Below the pieces are notes generated by a model. The model had not been told where the DNA came from, did not search any database, and worked only from the letters and a program-made list of their open reading frames with translations. A DNA stretch of 64,000 nucleotides, taken from Alcanivorax sp. DP30 (GTDB taxonomy: Bacteria; Pseudomonadota; Gammaproteobacteria; Pseudomonadales; Alcanivoracaceae). The stretch spans positions 374,927 through 438,926 of the forward strand of contig NZ_WTUY01000002.1 of NCBI RefSeq assembly GCF_009882945.1, given 5' to 3'. This document shows positions 43,290 through 52,409 of this stretch, one piece after another (within the stretch, counting starts at the first letter, position 1; each line of letters begins with the position of its first letter). Both the position numbers and the translations under genes were made by a program.

Positions 43290-44432
43290 ATGGCTACTCC
43301 GCAGGAGCTTGCGCGTTATCAAAAAGGTCCCCAAAGCCCACAGGAACGGGTGTGGTGGGACCGTTACTCCCATGAGAATCTTGACAAGTGGCGGCAGATC
43401 CAGGATCCGCTGGCCGACCGCTGTGCTGCACAAATAAAATTTACCCGCCCTTCAGGTTTGCTGGATGAGGTTGAGCGCCGCGCCAAAGAGGAGGGCGGCG
43501 ATTTTCAGGCCTTCCTGGATCATTGCTATACGGTGCCCAGCTGGGTGGACTTCGAGGAGATGGAGCTCGGACGGCGCATGTATCGCCGCAACGGCGCGTT
43601 GCAAGGGCTGGTGCTGATGTGCTCCAGTCTCGTCGAGGGCTATGCACACAACAAACCCTCCCAGGTTCTGGTGGCCACGGGGCGACTGCAGAAGGATGTG
43701 TCGCGCCGCATCTACGAAACCGGGCAGATGCTCCACAACATTGTTGGGGATGATGGCCTCAGACCGGGCGGCCTGGGTCATCGAACCATTATGGAAGTGC
43801 GCCTTTTGCACGCTGCGGTACGCCAGTTCCTGCGTAAAAACCCTCGCTGGGATGTGGAAAAGTACGACTTGCCCATCAATCAGGAAGACATGGCCGGGAC
43901 CATCCTGGAATTCGATTTCATGGTGGTACGCGGGCTCAAGCGGTTAGGGGTCAGGATCAACCGCCGTGAACATGAATCCATGCACTATTTCTGGCGTTAC
44001 GCGGGCTACTTGCTCGGTGTGGATGAGGCACTGCTGACCACCACACTGGAAGAGCAGGAAATCATGGCCCTTCAGTTGACGTCACACCTCTATGACCCAA
44101 CGCCAGACAGCGAATCGCTTGCCAAGGCGCTACTAAAAGACATGTCGGGCAAGGCTCCGTTCAATCTGCCCTATGATGTGCTGCTGGCATTCAGCCGCTA
44201 TCTGATCGGTGACACTGTGGCGAATGACCTGAACATCTACAGTTCAGTGCCAGCAAGCTCCGCGGTGCATATCGTCAAGACAGCAATCCGGGCCGCCAGC
44301 ATCAGTATGCGGATACTGCCGGATCCTGCCAAACGGGTGCTGGAAGGATTCAATCATAATCTGGGACGCCGCACGCTGCAGGCCGGTCTGGGAGAGAATC
44401 CCGCGCGCTGGGGATTCAAGTCACTGGCGTAG
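43290..44432 (+). CDS. MpaB/Lcp-type (DUF2236) oxygenase homologue
   Basis: A 380-residue protein of the DUF2236 family, which includes fungal MpaB and latex-clearing protein Lcp, haem b-containing oxygenases that cleave isoprenoid chains. The helical core has GGLGHRTIMEVRLLHAAVRQFL, where the Arg and the His of R-L-L-H-A match the conserved haem-binding region, and PINQEDMAGTILEFDF, a family hallmark. No signal peptide is seen, so it is probably cytoplasmic. Activity on a polyisoprenoid or other hydrophobic substrate is family knowledge and not shown here. An intrinsic terminator follows. The preceding hydrolase gene may be cotranscribed. Confidence 0.78.
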   Translation: MATPQELARYQKGPQSPQERVWWDRYSHENLDKWRQIQDPLADRCAAQIKFTRPSGLLDEVERRAKEEGGDFQAFLDHCYTVPSWVDFEEMELGRRMYRRNGALQGLVLMCSSLVEGYAHNKPSQVLVATGRLQKDVSRRIYETGQMLHNIVGDDGLRPGGLGHRTIMEVRLLHAAVRQFLRKNPRWDVEKYDLPINQEDMAGTILEFDFMVVRGLKRLGVRINRREHESMHYFWRYAGYLLGVDEALLTTTLEEQEIMALQLTSHLYDPTPDSESLAKALLKDMSGKAPFNLPYDVLLAFSRYLIGDTVANDLNIYSSVPASSAVHIVKTAIRAASISMRILPDPAKRVLEGFNHNLGRRTLQAGLGENPARWGFKSLA

Positions 44433-44491
44433 CAGGGTGGAGCATGACGTCTTTCGAGTAGAGGCGCCCCCGATAACAAGGCATGAACAAT

Positions 44492-44521
44492 AAAAAAGCC
44501 GGCGCTAATGCCGGCTTTTTT
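44492..44521. terminator. bidirectional intrinsic terminator
   Basis: AAAAAA-GCCGGC-GCTAAT-GCCGGC-TTTTTT gives a U-run on both strands. It separates the convergent MpaB-type gene and prc. Confidence 0.92.
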
Positions 44522-44544
44522 ATACGTCTCACAACACAGAGGAA

Positions 44545-46662
44545 TTAGCCTTTACGGGCTACCTGGCTATCTCTGATCAGATCAATCAAATCCACCAGAA
44601 TTTCCCCGGTTTCTCGGACATAGGGGTCCTCATCCATGGCTTCCTCATGGCTCTGCGGGTCCAGTGCACGCTGTTCTTCCAGATCACGGAGAGCCTTGAT
44701 GTTATCCAGCGGATCTTCATTGCGAGCCTTGCGACGCTCGTTCTCAATGGCCAGGCGCTGAACATCGAAGTCCTTTTGCATGTTGGCGCGTTTTTCCATG
44801 TTCAGTGACAGCTCATCCATGTTGCGATTGTGGTCAAGCAGGGCGCGTAGTGCTTCCACATAAACAAACTCGGGATCTTTTTGAATCCGGCTGTCATGGC
44901 GCTCACGCAACATGGGCAGGTAGGGCACCATATCGCTGACACGCTGATAATTGGCCGAATCAATTTCATCCCAGGGCATGGCATTGGGCAAGGAACTTTC
45001 GCCCACATCCGCCTTGTCTATCAGGGAGGGCATATCAACGTCCGGTACGATCCCCAGGTTCTGGTTGCTGGAACCTGATACCCGATAAAACTTGGCGTTG
45101 GTCATCTTGAGCTTGCCGTGATTCAGATCCAGCAGGGTCTGTACCGTGCCCTTGCCGTAAGTCTGGTCACCGACAATCAAGGCGCGTCCATAATCCTGCA
45201 TGGCGCCGGCAAAAATCTCGGAGGCTGAGGCACTGTAACGATTAACGATGACGGCCATGGGGCCGGCATAAAGCACACCCGGGAACTTGTCTGCTTCGAC
45301 ACTCACGCGACCACTGGATTCGCGCACCTGAACAGTGGGGCCACGGTTGATGAACAGGCTGACCAGCTTGTTCACTTCCAGCAGGGAGCCGCCACCGTTA
45401 TTGCGCAGATCAATAACCAGTCCGTCAATATTCTCCTTGCGCAGCTCCACAAGCAGCTTGGCCACATCGCTGGTGGTGCTGGTGTAATCCGGGTCACCGC
45501 GATGGAAAGCCGCGAAGTCCAGATAAAATGCCGGTATTTCGATGATGCCCAGTTTGCGGGTTTCTCCGTCACGCTGGATTTCGATGATATCTTTCTTGGC
45601 GGCCTGTTCTTCCAGCACAACCTTGTTGCGGATGATGCTGATCACCCGGGTATCGTGCTCGCTGTTGGTGCCTGCAGGAATAATCTCCAGATTGACCTTG
45701 GTGTCTTTCGGGCCTCGAATTTGATCAACCACCTCGTCCAGGCGCAGCCCAATAACAGGGACAGGGACATCTTCATCCTGGGAGACCCCGACAATACGGT
45801 CTGCCGGCTTCAGCTGGCCACTCTTGGCCGCCGGACCACCCGGCACCAGCCGCACCACCTTGGTGTAGCCATCTTCGTACTGCAGCACAGCGCCAATACC
45901 CTCAAGAGAGCGACTCATGCTGATATCGAAGTTTTCCGAATTGTGCGGAGTGAAATAGGTGGTGTGTGGATCAAATGTCTGGGTCAGCGCATTGATGTAA
46001 ACCTGGAACACGTCTTCAGGGGTGTTTTGCTTGATGCGCTTGAGCTGACTCTCATAGCGGCGCGTGAGACGGGTCTGGATGTCCTTGTCTTCCGCATCAT
46101 TCAGACGCATGGTGAGAACCGCATTCTTGAACTGACGCTCCCAGATATCGGAAAGTGCAGCTTCATCTGCCGCCCAGTCAGCGTTTTCGCGGTCGACGCG
46201 GACGCTTTCATCACCATCAAACTTGAGTTTGGAAAGGTCGCCGTTGACCAACTCAAGCATGGCGTTGAGCCGATCTTCAATACGCCCCTGGAAGCGATTG
46301 AAGATCGTGTAGCCGGCCTCGAGCTCGCCATCGCTGAGCTGATCATCCAGCAGATTGCGATAACGCTCGAATTCCTTGATATCACTGGCGACGAAATAAA
46401 GCCGGTTGGGATCAAGATCTTTCAGATACTGATCCAGTACCCGGCTGGAGAGGGCGTCATTGAAATCCAGCTTTCGGTAGTGGTATTTCAGTTTGTCCGA
46501 AATTTCCTCGGCCGCGTCAATCTGTTCGCTGGTGGGTTTCAGCGAACCTTCGATTTCCGGTGAAGCACGCAGACTCCCGGTGACTTGAAGAGCGCCACCC
46601 AGAAGCAATACTGCCAGTGCGACAGGAAACATTTTTCGGACTAATGACATGCGTTTTCTCAA
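44545..46662 (-). CDS. prc: carboxy-terminal processing (tail-specific) protease Prc
   Basis: A 705-residue periplasmic serine protease of family S41. It processes penicillin-binding protein 3 and degrades tagged envelope proteins in E. coli. Signal anchor region RKMFPVALAVLLLGGALQV is followed by a helical domain with DPHTTYFTPHNSENFDISM, a PDZ domain (about 245-335) with GPAAKSGQLKPADRIVGV, and the catalytic domain with RYSASASEIFAGAMQDYG (Ser) and TYGKGTVQTLL (Lys). The size matches the family. I give the TTG start at 46662, with AAGG six bases upstream; ATG 46650 is an alternative. It is in a convergent position to the MpaB-type gene. Confidence 0.96.
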   Translation of the reverse strand: MRKRMSLVRKMFPVALAVLLLGGALQVTGSLRASPEIEGSLKPTSEQIDAAEEISDKLKYHYRKLDFNDALSSRVLDQYLKDLDPNRLYFVASDIKEFERYRNLLDDQLSDGELEAGYTIFNRFQGRIEDRLNAMLELVNGDLSKLKFDGDESVRVDRENADWAADEAALSDIWERQFKNAVLTMRLNDAEDKDIQTRLTRRYESQLKRIKQNTPEDVFQVYINALTQTFDPHTTYFTPHNSENFDISMSRSLEGIGAVLQYEDGYTKVVRLVPGGPAAKSGQLKPADRIVGVSQDEDVPVPVIGLRLDEVVDQIRGPKDTKVNLEIIPAGTNSEHDTRVISIIRNKVVLEEQAAKKDIIEIQRDGETRKLGIIEIPAFYLDFAAFHRGDPDYTSTTSDVAKLLVELRKENIDGLVIDLRNNGGGSLLEVNKLVSLFINRGPTVQVRESSGRVSVEADKFPGVLYAGPMAVIVNRYSASASEIFAGAMQDYGRALIVGDQTYGKGTVQTLLDLNHGKLKMTNAKFYRVSGSSNQNLGIVPDVDMPSLIDKADVGESSLPNAMPWDEIDSANYQRVSDMVPYLPMLRERHDSRIQKDPEFVYVEALRALLDHNRNMDELSLNMEKRANMQKDFDVQRLAIENERRKARNEDPLDNIKALRDLEEQRALDPQSHEEAMDEDPYVRETGEILVDLIDLIRDSQVARKG

Positions 46663-46823
46663 TGTTTACCTTGTTTATGACCGGGGAGCAGATGGTCATG
46701 GCCATCACAGCTATTATCATAGACCCGGCTATCTCTACGGTGTTCCCATGCAAGAAGTGCAGGAATCACCAAATACCTAATTTTCATACACTTAGATGTA
46801 AACCCTAGCGCAAGGGGGAAGGT

Positions 46824-48047
46824 TTGCACAGACTCTTTAGCCTGTTTTTCCTCGCGGGCGTCGCTGGCGCCTGTATTCAGCTCATTATGGGTGACATGGG
46901 GGCGCCAGGGCGCCTGGTCAATGCCCTTTGGGCGGCCGCGGACCTGGCTGTTGACGTTTCCCTTGGATTGATTGGGGTGCTGGCACTGTGGAGCGGCCTG
47001 TTTCGCCTGGCCGAGGAAAGCCGCCTGGCAGACCGCCTTTCCGCCTGGCTAACGCCGTTACTGGGCAGGTTAATGCCGGAATTACAGCAAAACCGGGCAG
47101 CTACTGCCCCGGTTACCATGAATCTGGCAGCCAACATGCTGGGGCTGGACAATGCTGCGACGCCACTGGGTCTGAAAGCCATGGAGTCGCTGCAAACTTC
47201 CAATCCAACGCCACGGGTGGCCAGCAACAGCCAGATCATGTTCCTGGTGCTGAACACTTCGTCTGTCACGCTTGTCCCAGTCACCGTATTGCTTTTCCGC
47301 GCACAGCAAGGGGCCCAGGACCCGGCAGCGGTGTACTTGCCCTTATTGATGGCAACTACCATTTCCACCTTCGCCGGGGTCTGGGTCACCAGCCGTGTCC
47401 AGAAAATATCGCTGCTACAACCCCTTATACTACTGGTTGCCGGGTTGTGGCTGACGTTGCTTGGCGGGCTGGGGCTTGTTGTCTGGTTATCACCACCGGA
47501 TTTGGCCAACACCTTATCCAGCCTGCTCGGCAACGGTATTTTGTTGTTGGTCCTGGCTGCCTTCTTCATTGCTGCCTGGCGCAGCCGCGTTGATAGTTAC
47601 GATGTGTTTGTGGAAGGTGCCAAGGAAGGTTTCACCACAGCAGTGCGCATCATTCCGTATCTGGTCGCCATGCTGGCAGCGATCGCCATGCTGCGTGCGG
47701 GCGGAGTGCTGGAATTGATTCTGGGCAGTATGCGTTGGCTGGCCGCTGCTCTGGGCATGGATACCCGCTTTGTGGAAGCGCTTCCCGTGGCGATGATGAA
47801 ACCCCTGAGTGGCTCAGGCGCTCGCGCTGCCATGATCGACGTGATGCAAACCCAGGGGGTGGATTCCCTGGCAGGTCGGATGGCGGCGGTGATGCAGGGC
47901 TCCACAGAAACCACCTTTTATGTACTCGCGGTCTATTTTGGCAGTGTTGGCATCCGTGATTTTCGCTATGCGCTCTGGTGTGGGCTGGCGGCTGACGCCG
48001 CGGGGTTGATTTCAGCCATACTTATCAGCTATCTGTTCTGGGGCTGA
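46824..48047 (+). CDS. nucleoside-recognition domain membrane protein (SpmA-SpmB fusion type)
   Basis: A 407-residue inner-membrane protein with two Gate (nucleoside recognition) domains, equivalent to a fusion of Bacillus SpmA and SpmB. The first half contains TMNLAANMLGLDNAATPLGLKAM, the SpmA-like motif. The second half has VFVEGAKEGFTTAVRIIPYL and MKPLSGSGARAAMIDV, the SpmB-like motif. About ten hydrophobic helices are seen. The function in non-sporulating bacteria is unknown, with solute transport suggested. It starts at TTG 46824 with GGGGGAAGG close upstream. The end overlaps the convergent alkB-like gene by 23 bases. Confidence 0.83.
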   Translation: MHRLFSLFFLAGVAGACIQLIMGDMGAPGRLVNALWAAADLAVDVSLGLIGVLALWSGLFRLAEESRLADRLSAWLTPLLGRLMPELQQNRAATAPVTMNLAANMLGLDNAATPLGLKAMESLQTSNPTPRVASNSQIMFLVLNTSSVTLVPVTVLLFRAQQGAQDPAAVYLPLLMATTISTFAGVWVTSRVQKISLLQPLILLVAGLWLTLLGGLGLVVWLSPPDLANTLSSLLGNGILLLVLAAFFIAAWRSRVDSYDVFVEGAKEGFTTAVRIIPYLVAMLAAIAMLRAGGVLELILGSMRWLAAALGMDTRFVEALPVAMMKPLSGSGARAAMIDVMQTQGVDSLAGRMAAVMQGSTETTFYVLAVYFGSVGIRDFRYALWCGLAADAAGLISAILISYLFWG

Positions 48048-48654
48048 CAATATACCGAAAGGTCAGATTGATGCGCCCCTCTGTCACACGGGCGCGGCGG
48101 GGCAGAGCATGCTGAAAATGTGCCTGAACCCCAGGGCTCATCAGTAACAAGGTATTGTCTTCCAGCGAGATACTGGCGCACTGATGACGGCTACCGGAAC
48201 GGCGACGGAAGACAAAATCCCTGCTGGCACCAAGGCTCAAAGACGCAATCCAGGGTTGTGGCCCTAATTCTGTTTCATCGTCGCTGTGGTAGCCCATGCT
48301 ATCGCTGCCATCGCGGTAAAGGTTTCCCAGTACGCTGTTGAAGCGATGCCCGGTAACCGCCTCAACCTGCTCGAGCACAGGGCGCAGTACCAAAGGCCAG
48401 CCCGCGGCCGTCTCAGTCAAACCGGAATAACGATAGCTTACGCCTTGTTCTCCTTCCCAGGTTGTCAGCCTCGGGGTTAGGTGGTCACGGCCAAAAACTC
48501 GCACCACAGGCTGACGCCAGGCGAGGGCATTCTCAAGTTCACGATAGAGATTTTCATGGAGCGAGGCAGGCAGTGCCTGGTGCCAGAGGGTCAACCTGGC
48601 ACCTTGATCCAATGTAACAAATTCAGGTTGGCAAGGGCGGTGGTTGGCAGTCAT
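48025..48654 (-). CDS. AlkB-like 2-oxoglutarate/Fe(II) dioxygenase
   Basis: A 209-residue protein of the AlkB superfamily, whose members oxidatively remove alkyl groups from DNA or RNA bases. The iron-binding HxD is in MGYHSDDE and the distal His in HFQHALPRR; the 2-oxoglutarate-binding Arg is in RINLTFRYI. The LGNLYRDGSDSMGYHSDD segment is typical of the ALKBH2/3-like subgroup. The start at 48654 is preferred over a TTG three codons earlier; neither has a good ribosome site. The gene is divergent from corA. Confidence 0.87.
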   Translation of the reverse strand: MTANHRPCQPEFVTLDQGARLTLWHQALPASLHENLYRELENALAWRQPVVRVFGRDHLTPRLTTWEGEQGVSYRYSGLTETAAGWPLVLRPVLEQVEAVTGHRFNSVLGNLYRDGSDSMGYHSDDETELGPQPWIASLSLGASRDFVFRRRSGSRHQCASISLEDNTLLLMSPGVQAHFQHALPRRARVTEGRINLTFRYIVSPRTDS

Positions 48655-48712
48655 GATCAGCAACTAATAGCAACAGGGACCAGAGGATCGGTTCGCAATA
48701 CAGGGAAGCATC

Positions 48713-49669
48713 ATGCTGCATCTTTTCGCCATTGAAAACGGTGTGCTCAGGGAAAAGGACAGTGCCGGGCACGAACTGGACGTGGCCCAGGCCGAACAGG
48801 CCAGCTGGCTGGATCTGGTTGAGCCGGATGAGCCCGAGCGGGTTCTCGTACAGTCTTTCTTCCAGGACGCCCTGCCATCTGACGACAAGGAAGAGATTGA
48901 GTCGTCTGCCCGGTACTTCACTGACGAGCACGGCCTGCACGTTCACTCCCTGTTTCTGCTCCAATCAGAAGGGCGGTCACGGACTTCAACCGTTGCCTTT
49001 GTGGTTCAGGATGAGCGCCTGATTTCCTTCCGGGATGACATCCGCATGGCCGATTTCCGGCTCATGCGACTGCGCATTCGTCGTGGCTGGGTGAAGGTGT
49101 CGCAGCCCATGGATATCCTGCTCAGCATCCTTGATCAGAAAGTGGAGAACCTGGCCGACGCCATTGAGGATGTGCATCGCGATCTGGAGAAGGTGGGTTA
49201 CAGTGTTCTGGAGGAGGAAAATGGGGAACTGGATCAGGATATCGAGCGTCTCGCCCGCCTGGAGGATACCAACGGGAAAATTCGCCTGTGTCTAATGGAT
49301 ACCCAGCGTTCCATCTCCTTTATCCAGCGCTATGTGCGTTCTGACAAGTATCGTCGTCGCACCTGCGCCGAGATCCAGCATGATCTGGACACGCTGATGT
49401 CGCACACCACCTTCCTGTTCGACAAGATCAACTTCCTGATGGATGCGGCTCAGGGTTTCATCAATATTCAACAGAACCAGATCATCAAGATATTCTCCAT
49501 CGCGGCTGTGGTTTTCCTGCCACCCACCATGATTGCCAGCATCTACGGCATGAATTTTGAAGTGATGCCGGAGCTAGGGCTGGAGTTCGGATACCCCATG
49601 GCTATCGGGCTCATGATCCTTTCCGGCATCGCACCGTACTGGTATTTCAAACGCAAGGGATGGCTGTGA
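48713..49669 (+). CDS. corA: CorA-family magnesium/metal transporter
   Basis: A 318-residue protein of the CorA family, a pentameric Mg2+ (or Co2+/Ni2+) channel. The large cytoplasmic N-terminal domain (1-255) includes RRTCAEIQHDLDTLMSHTTFLFDK. Two C-terminal membrane helices follow, with the signature GMN after the first (FLPPTMIASIYGMNF), then a periplasmic loop EVMPEL and the last helix. All conserved features are present, and the length matches E. coli CorA (316). It is divergent from the alkB-like gene, with about 58 bases between the starts. Confidence 0.95.
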   Translation: MLHLFAIENGVLREKDSAGHELDVAQAEQASWLDLVEPDEPERVLVQSFFQDALPSDDKEEIESSARYFTDEHGLHVHSLFLLQSEGRSRTSTVAFVVQDERLISFRDDIRMADFRLMRLRIRRGWVKVSQPMDILLSILDQKVENLADAIEDVHRDLEKVGYSVLEEENGELDQDIERLARLEDTNGKIRLCLMDTQRSISFIQRYVRSDKYRRRTCAEIQHDLDTLMSHTTFLFDKINFLMDAAQGFINIQQNQIIKIFSIAAVVFLPPTMIASIYGMNFEVMPELGLEFGYPMAIGLMILSGIAPYWYFKRKGWL

Positions 49670-49677
49670 AGAGGCAA

Positions 49678-49715
49678 TTAATAGTTAACAGTGAATAGTT
49701 AATAGTTGAACAGTG
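49678..49715 (+). repeat. AT-rich tandem-like repeat after corA
   Basis: AATAGTTAACAGTG at 49680-49693, AATAGTT at 49694-49700 and AATAGTTGAACAGTG at 49701-49715 form an imperfect tandem array. It lies right after the corA stop. It lowers local GC sharply compared with the flanking genes. Confidence 0.75.
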
Positions 49716-49766
49716 CGTTGCTTTGAAGGCTTTCAGGTTTCAGCTGGGCCAGAGGGTGATTCGTGC

Positions 49767-49796
49767 TGTAGGAGCTGCACTGAGGTGCAAATCGCG
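49767..49796 (+). repeat. REP-like palindromic element with a GTAGGAGC head
   Basis: TGTAGGAGC followed by the hairpin TGCAC-TGAG-GTGCA and AATCGCG. The head and tail resemble Pseudomonas-type REP sequences. Only this copy is visible in the window, between corA and the metallo-hydrolase gene. Confidence 0.6.
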
Positions 49797-49826
49797 TGGG
49801 GCGGGCTTCTGCCGGCTTTTCAATGG

Positions 49827-50663
49827 TTACTCAAGCAACGACCAGCCCTCAGGGGATTCCTTTGCTTTTCCGTCCTCGGCCAGTTTGATCAGGTGGGCGA
49901 GGAGGGAAAATTCGGCCACACCGTGAAGAAAGGCAGGCACGTCGTCGTAGACGCTTTTTACCAGGGCACTCACCGGTACTGATGTGGCCGACAGGCAATC
50001 AAGCACCTTGTCTTCCCGCTTCTGGCGGTGGGCCAGGGTGTGGCTGACTGCGGTTTCGGGATCGTCGATCACATCGCCATGCCCCGGGGCCATCATGCGG
50101 ATACCCTGGCCCTGCAGTTTCCTCAGCGAGCTGAAGTAAGCCCCCATGGAACCTGACGGCGGGGCGATGACCACGGTGGAACCCTGAATCAGATGATCCC
50201 CGGTAAACAGCAGGCCCTGTTCGGTGAGGAAGCAAAGGTGGTTGGAAACATGTCCCGGGGTTGCAATCACTTTCAGTGAGACGCCCCCGCAATCCAGTAC
50301 GTCGTTGTCGGCAAGAAGAGTGTCAGCCTGCCAGCTTTCATCCTGAAGACCATCATCCGGGACAAAAGGACCAAGACAGCGAGCACCTGTAGCGGCAACC
50401 AGTGCCAGGGCGCCGGGCGAATGATCACGATGAGTGTGGGTGACAATCACCTGCCTGATTGGCTTGCCCAGTTCTTTCGCAGCATGCAGCAATGCCTGGA
50501 GATGATCGTGATCCTCCGGGCCGGGGTCGATTACTGTCAGGCTATCCTTGCCATACAGATAACTGTTGGTGCCAGGACCGGTCATCATTCCCGGATTGCG
50601 GGCCAGTACTCGCCAGGCATGAGTGCCAATGGGCGTGGCCTGGCCTGGGATCAAGGACGCCAT
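49827..50663 (-). CDS. metallo-beta-lactamase-fold hydrolase (LACTB2/RNase Z-like)
   Basis: A 278-residue zinc hydrolase of the MBL fold. The metal-binding motif HxHxDH is in VTHTHRDHSPG (about residues 80-90), then IATPGHVSNHLCF (His), LFTGDHLIQGST (Asp) and MAPGHGDVI (His), all conserved. The opening RVLARNPGMMTGPGTNSYLYG and a C-terminal helical domain after residue 215 fit the LACTB2-like subfamily. Substrates in this subfamily include thioesters and RNA, so the reaction cannot be decided. The gene stands alone, 67 bases from the next gene. Confidence 0.85.
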   Translation of the reverse strand: MASLIPGQATPIGTHAWRVLARNPGMMTGPGTNSYLYGKDSLTVIDPGPEDHDHLQALLHAAKELGKPIRQVIVTHTHRDHSPGALALVAATGARCLGPFVPDDGLQDESWQADTLLADNDVLDCGGVSLKVIATPGHVSNHLCFLTEQGLLFTGDHLIQGSTVVIAPPSGSMGAYFSSLRKLQGQGIRMMAPGHGDVIDDPETAVSHTLAHRQKREDKVLDCLSATSVPVSALVKSVYDDVPAFLHGVAEFSLLAHLIKLAEDGKAKESPEGWSLLE

Positions 50664-50730
50664 AAAGACTCCAGGGTGTCAGGAAGGCGAATTGTGACCA
50701 TTATCACGTCATCTTGCCAGTCGGCGCCAT

Positions 50731-51213
50731 TCAGGGGGCAGGGTAGGCCAGTCTTGACACCGGGGTGACTTCCCACTTATCAACGGTTTCTGCTCCCTCC
50801 GGATGGCGTGCAACCATTGCAAAGGCATAATGACGCCCGGCAGGTATATACAGCTGTAAAAGCTGCTCCTGCTGATCGATGGCACGGCAGTCCTGCCCCT
50901 GATCAGTACACGCAAAAGCCGTTGCTCGTAGTGTCACCCCCGCCAGATCCAGTTCACCACCGTTGAAGACTGTACCGCTAAAGCGGATGCCGGATTCAGA
51001 TTGAATCGTGTCGCTAACTTGAACACGAATATTGTCAGGGGGAAGCGTCAGCTGATCATGCTTGCCAGGCTTGAGCACCCCATATGCCAGCACAGCAAGA
51101 ACCATTGCCGTGAGTACTGCTGTTATTGCGAACACCCGCTTGCCTCGCTGCCAACTGGCCAGAAGCAACACGATAACGGCGATAATTACAGTCAATATCA
51201 GCAATAGGCGCAT
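50731..51213 (-). CDS. two-helix membrane-anchored protein of unknown function
   Basis: A 160-residue protein with two hydrophobic helices at the N-terminus (LLLILTVIIAVIVLLLASW and VFAITAVLTAMVLAVLAYGVL) and a periplasmic-type domain of about 105 residues. That domain has strand-like segments (ESGIRFSGTVFNGGELDLAGVTLRATAF), reminiscent of FxLYD-type folds, and two cysteines in CTDQGQDC that could form a disulfide. I do not recognise a named family. It lies alone between the metallo-hydrolase and yaaA genes. Confidence 0.6.
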   Translation of the reverse strand: MRLLLILTVIIAVIVLLLASWQRGKRVFAITAVLTAMVLAVLAYGVLKPGKHDQLTLPPDNIRVQVSDTIQSESGIRFSGTVFNGGELDLAGVTLRATAFACTDQGQDCRAIDQQEQLLQLYIPAGRHYAFAMVARHPEGAETVDKWEVTPVSRLAYPAP

Positions 51214-51380
51214 TTCACCTCCTCGTGTGCATACCTTGGGTTACCATGATGTTAGCAGTCTATACTCCGCCACTGCGTAGTTAATTTTGTCGTCAAACCG
51301 TCTTGATGGGTGTGCTGGAGCCATTCTACATAAACTCGCCCCCATACGTTTTAGCGACAAGAAAGTGTCAGTGCGTCAGG

Positions 51381-51411
51381 TTGTGTAGCAACATTAATCA
51401 GGCACTATAAT
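51381..51411 (+). promoter_or_regulatory. possible sigma-70 promoter of yaaA
   Basis: TTGTGT at 51381-51386 and a perfect TATAAT at 51406-51411, but with a long 19-base spacer. The yaaA start lies 30 bases later. In E. coli yaaA is OxyR-dependent; I cannot define an OxyR site here. Confidence 0.45.
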
Positions 51412-51440
51412 TGCGCCAGCGACATGTAAAGGAGAGCGTC

Positions 51441-52214
51441 ATGCTGATCGTGGTATCCCCGGCCAAAACGCTGGATTATGAAAGCCCGTTACCTGCCTTG
51501 AAGGCAACCCAGCCCCGCATGCTGGATGACAGCGAGGTACTGATCGAACGGGCTCGCCAGCTGTCACCTGCCGATGTGGGTAGCCTGATGAAGGTCAGTG
51601 ACAAGATTGCCCATCTCAATGTGGAGCGGTTTGCCCAATGGCAGCGCCCCTTCAATAAGAAGAATGCCCGGCCGGCTGCGTTCGCCTTTAAAGGCGATGT
51701 GTATACCGGCCTGGAGATTGAATCCTTTACGGACAAACAACTGGAGCGCGCTCAGGAGCAATTCCGCATGCTGTCCGGCCTGTATGGCGTACTCCGCCCC
51801 CTCGATCTGATGCAACCTTACCGGCTGGAAATGGGCACAAAACTGGATAATGACCGTGGTAAAGACCTTTACGCCTTTTGGGGGCACAGTATCACCGACC
51901 AGTTGAACCGGGATATGAAGGCGCTCAAGACCGATGTGTTGGTCAATCTTGCCTCCAACGAGTACTTCAAATCCGTAAAGGCAAAAGATATCCATGGTCG
52001 TGTCATCGAACCTGTGTTTCAGGACGAGAAAAACGGAAAATACAAAGTTATCAGCTTTTATGCGAAGAAAGCGCGAGGGTTAATGGCAGCCTGGATTCTC
52101 AAAAAGGGCATCAAGGATCCGGACAAACTCGTCAACTTCGACGTGGCAGGCTATCGCTACTGTGACGCTGAATCCACCGTAGACAAGCCTGTATTCCGGC
52201 GCGAAGAACAGTAA
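51441..52214 (+). CDS. yaaA: peroxide stress protein YaaA
   Basis: A 257-residue cytoplasmic protein of the YaaA/DUF328 family. In E. coli it limits free iron and DNA damage during peroxide stress. The signature openings MLIVVSPAKTLDYES and the later VNLASNEYFKSV, VISFYAKKARGLMAAWIL and NFDVAGYRYC are all present. Length equals the E. coli protein (258). The start at 51441 is chosen because AAGGAGAG lies a few bases upstream and the family begins here. It stands alone. Confidence 0.95.
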   Translation: MLIVVSPAKTLDYESPLPALKATQPRMLDDSEVLIERARQLSPADVGSLMKVSDKIAHLNVERFAQWQRPFNKKNARPAAFAFKGDVYTGLEIESFTDKQLERAQEQFRMLSGLYGVLRPLDLMQPYRLEMGTKLDNDRGKDLYAFWGHSITDQLNRDMKALKTDVLVNLASNEYFKSVKAKDIHGRVIEPVFQDEKNGKYKVISFYAKKARGLMAAWILKKGIKDPDKLVNFDVAGYRYCDAESTVDKPVFRREEQ

Positions 52215-52409
52215 AAAAGGTCTGGCCAAAGAGAGTGTGAAGATAGTCGTTTTTTTTCACACAAATCGACAAGGTTGATTTTCTCTGCCGTAGCGCGAAG
52301 GGCTGCAGATGGTTGTGGCACTTGTAGCCACCACCCAGAGACACAGGGGAAGCTGAAATAAAGGTTTTTTACTCAGTGAGCCCTGTGACATCTGCGGTTA
52401 AACCGGTTT

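Noticed and set aside
45502-46563. A 353-codon open frame antisense to prc
   Set aside because: It lies opposite conserved PDZ and protease domains, with no ribosome site or family pattern.
48025-48047. Overlap of the SpmA-SpmB-type gene and the alkB-like gene as a sign of a fused or antisense-regulated pair
   Set aside because: A 23-base convergent overlap of stop regions is common in compact genomes and needs no special explanation.
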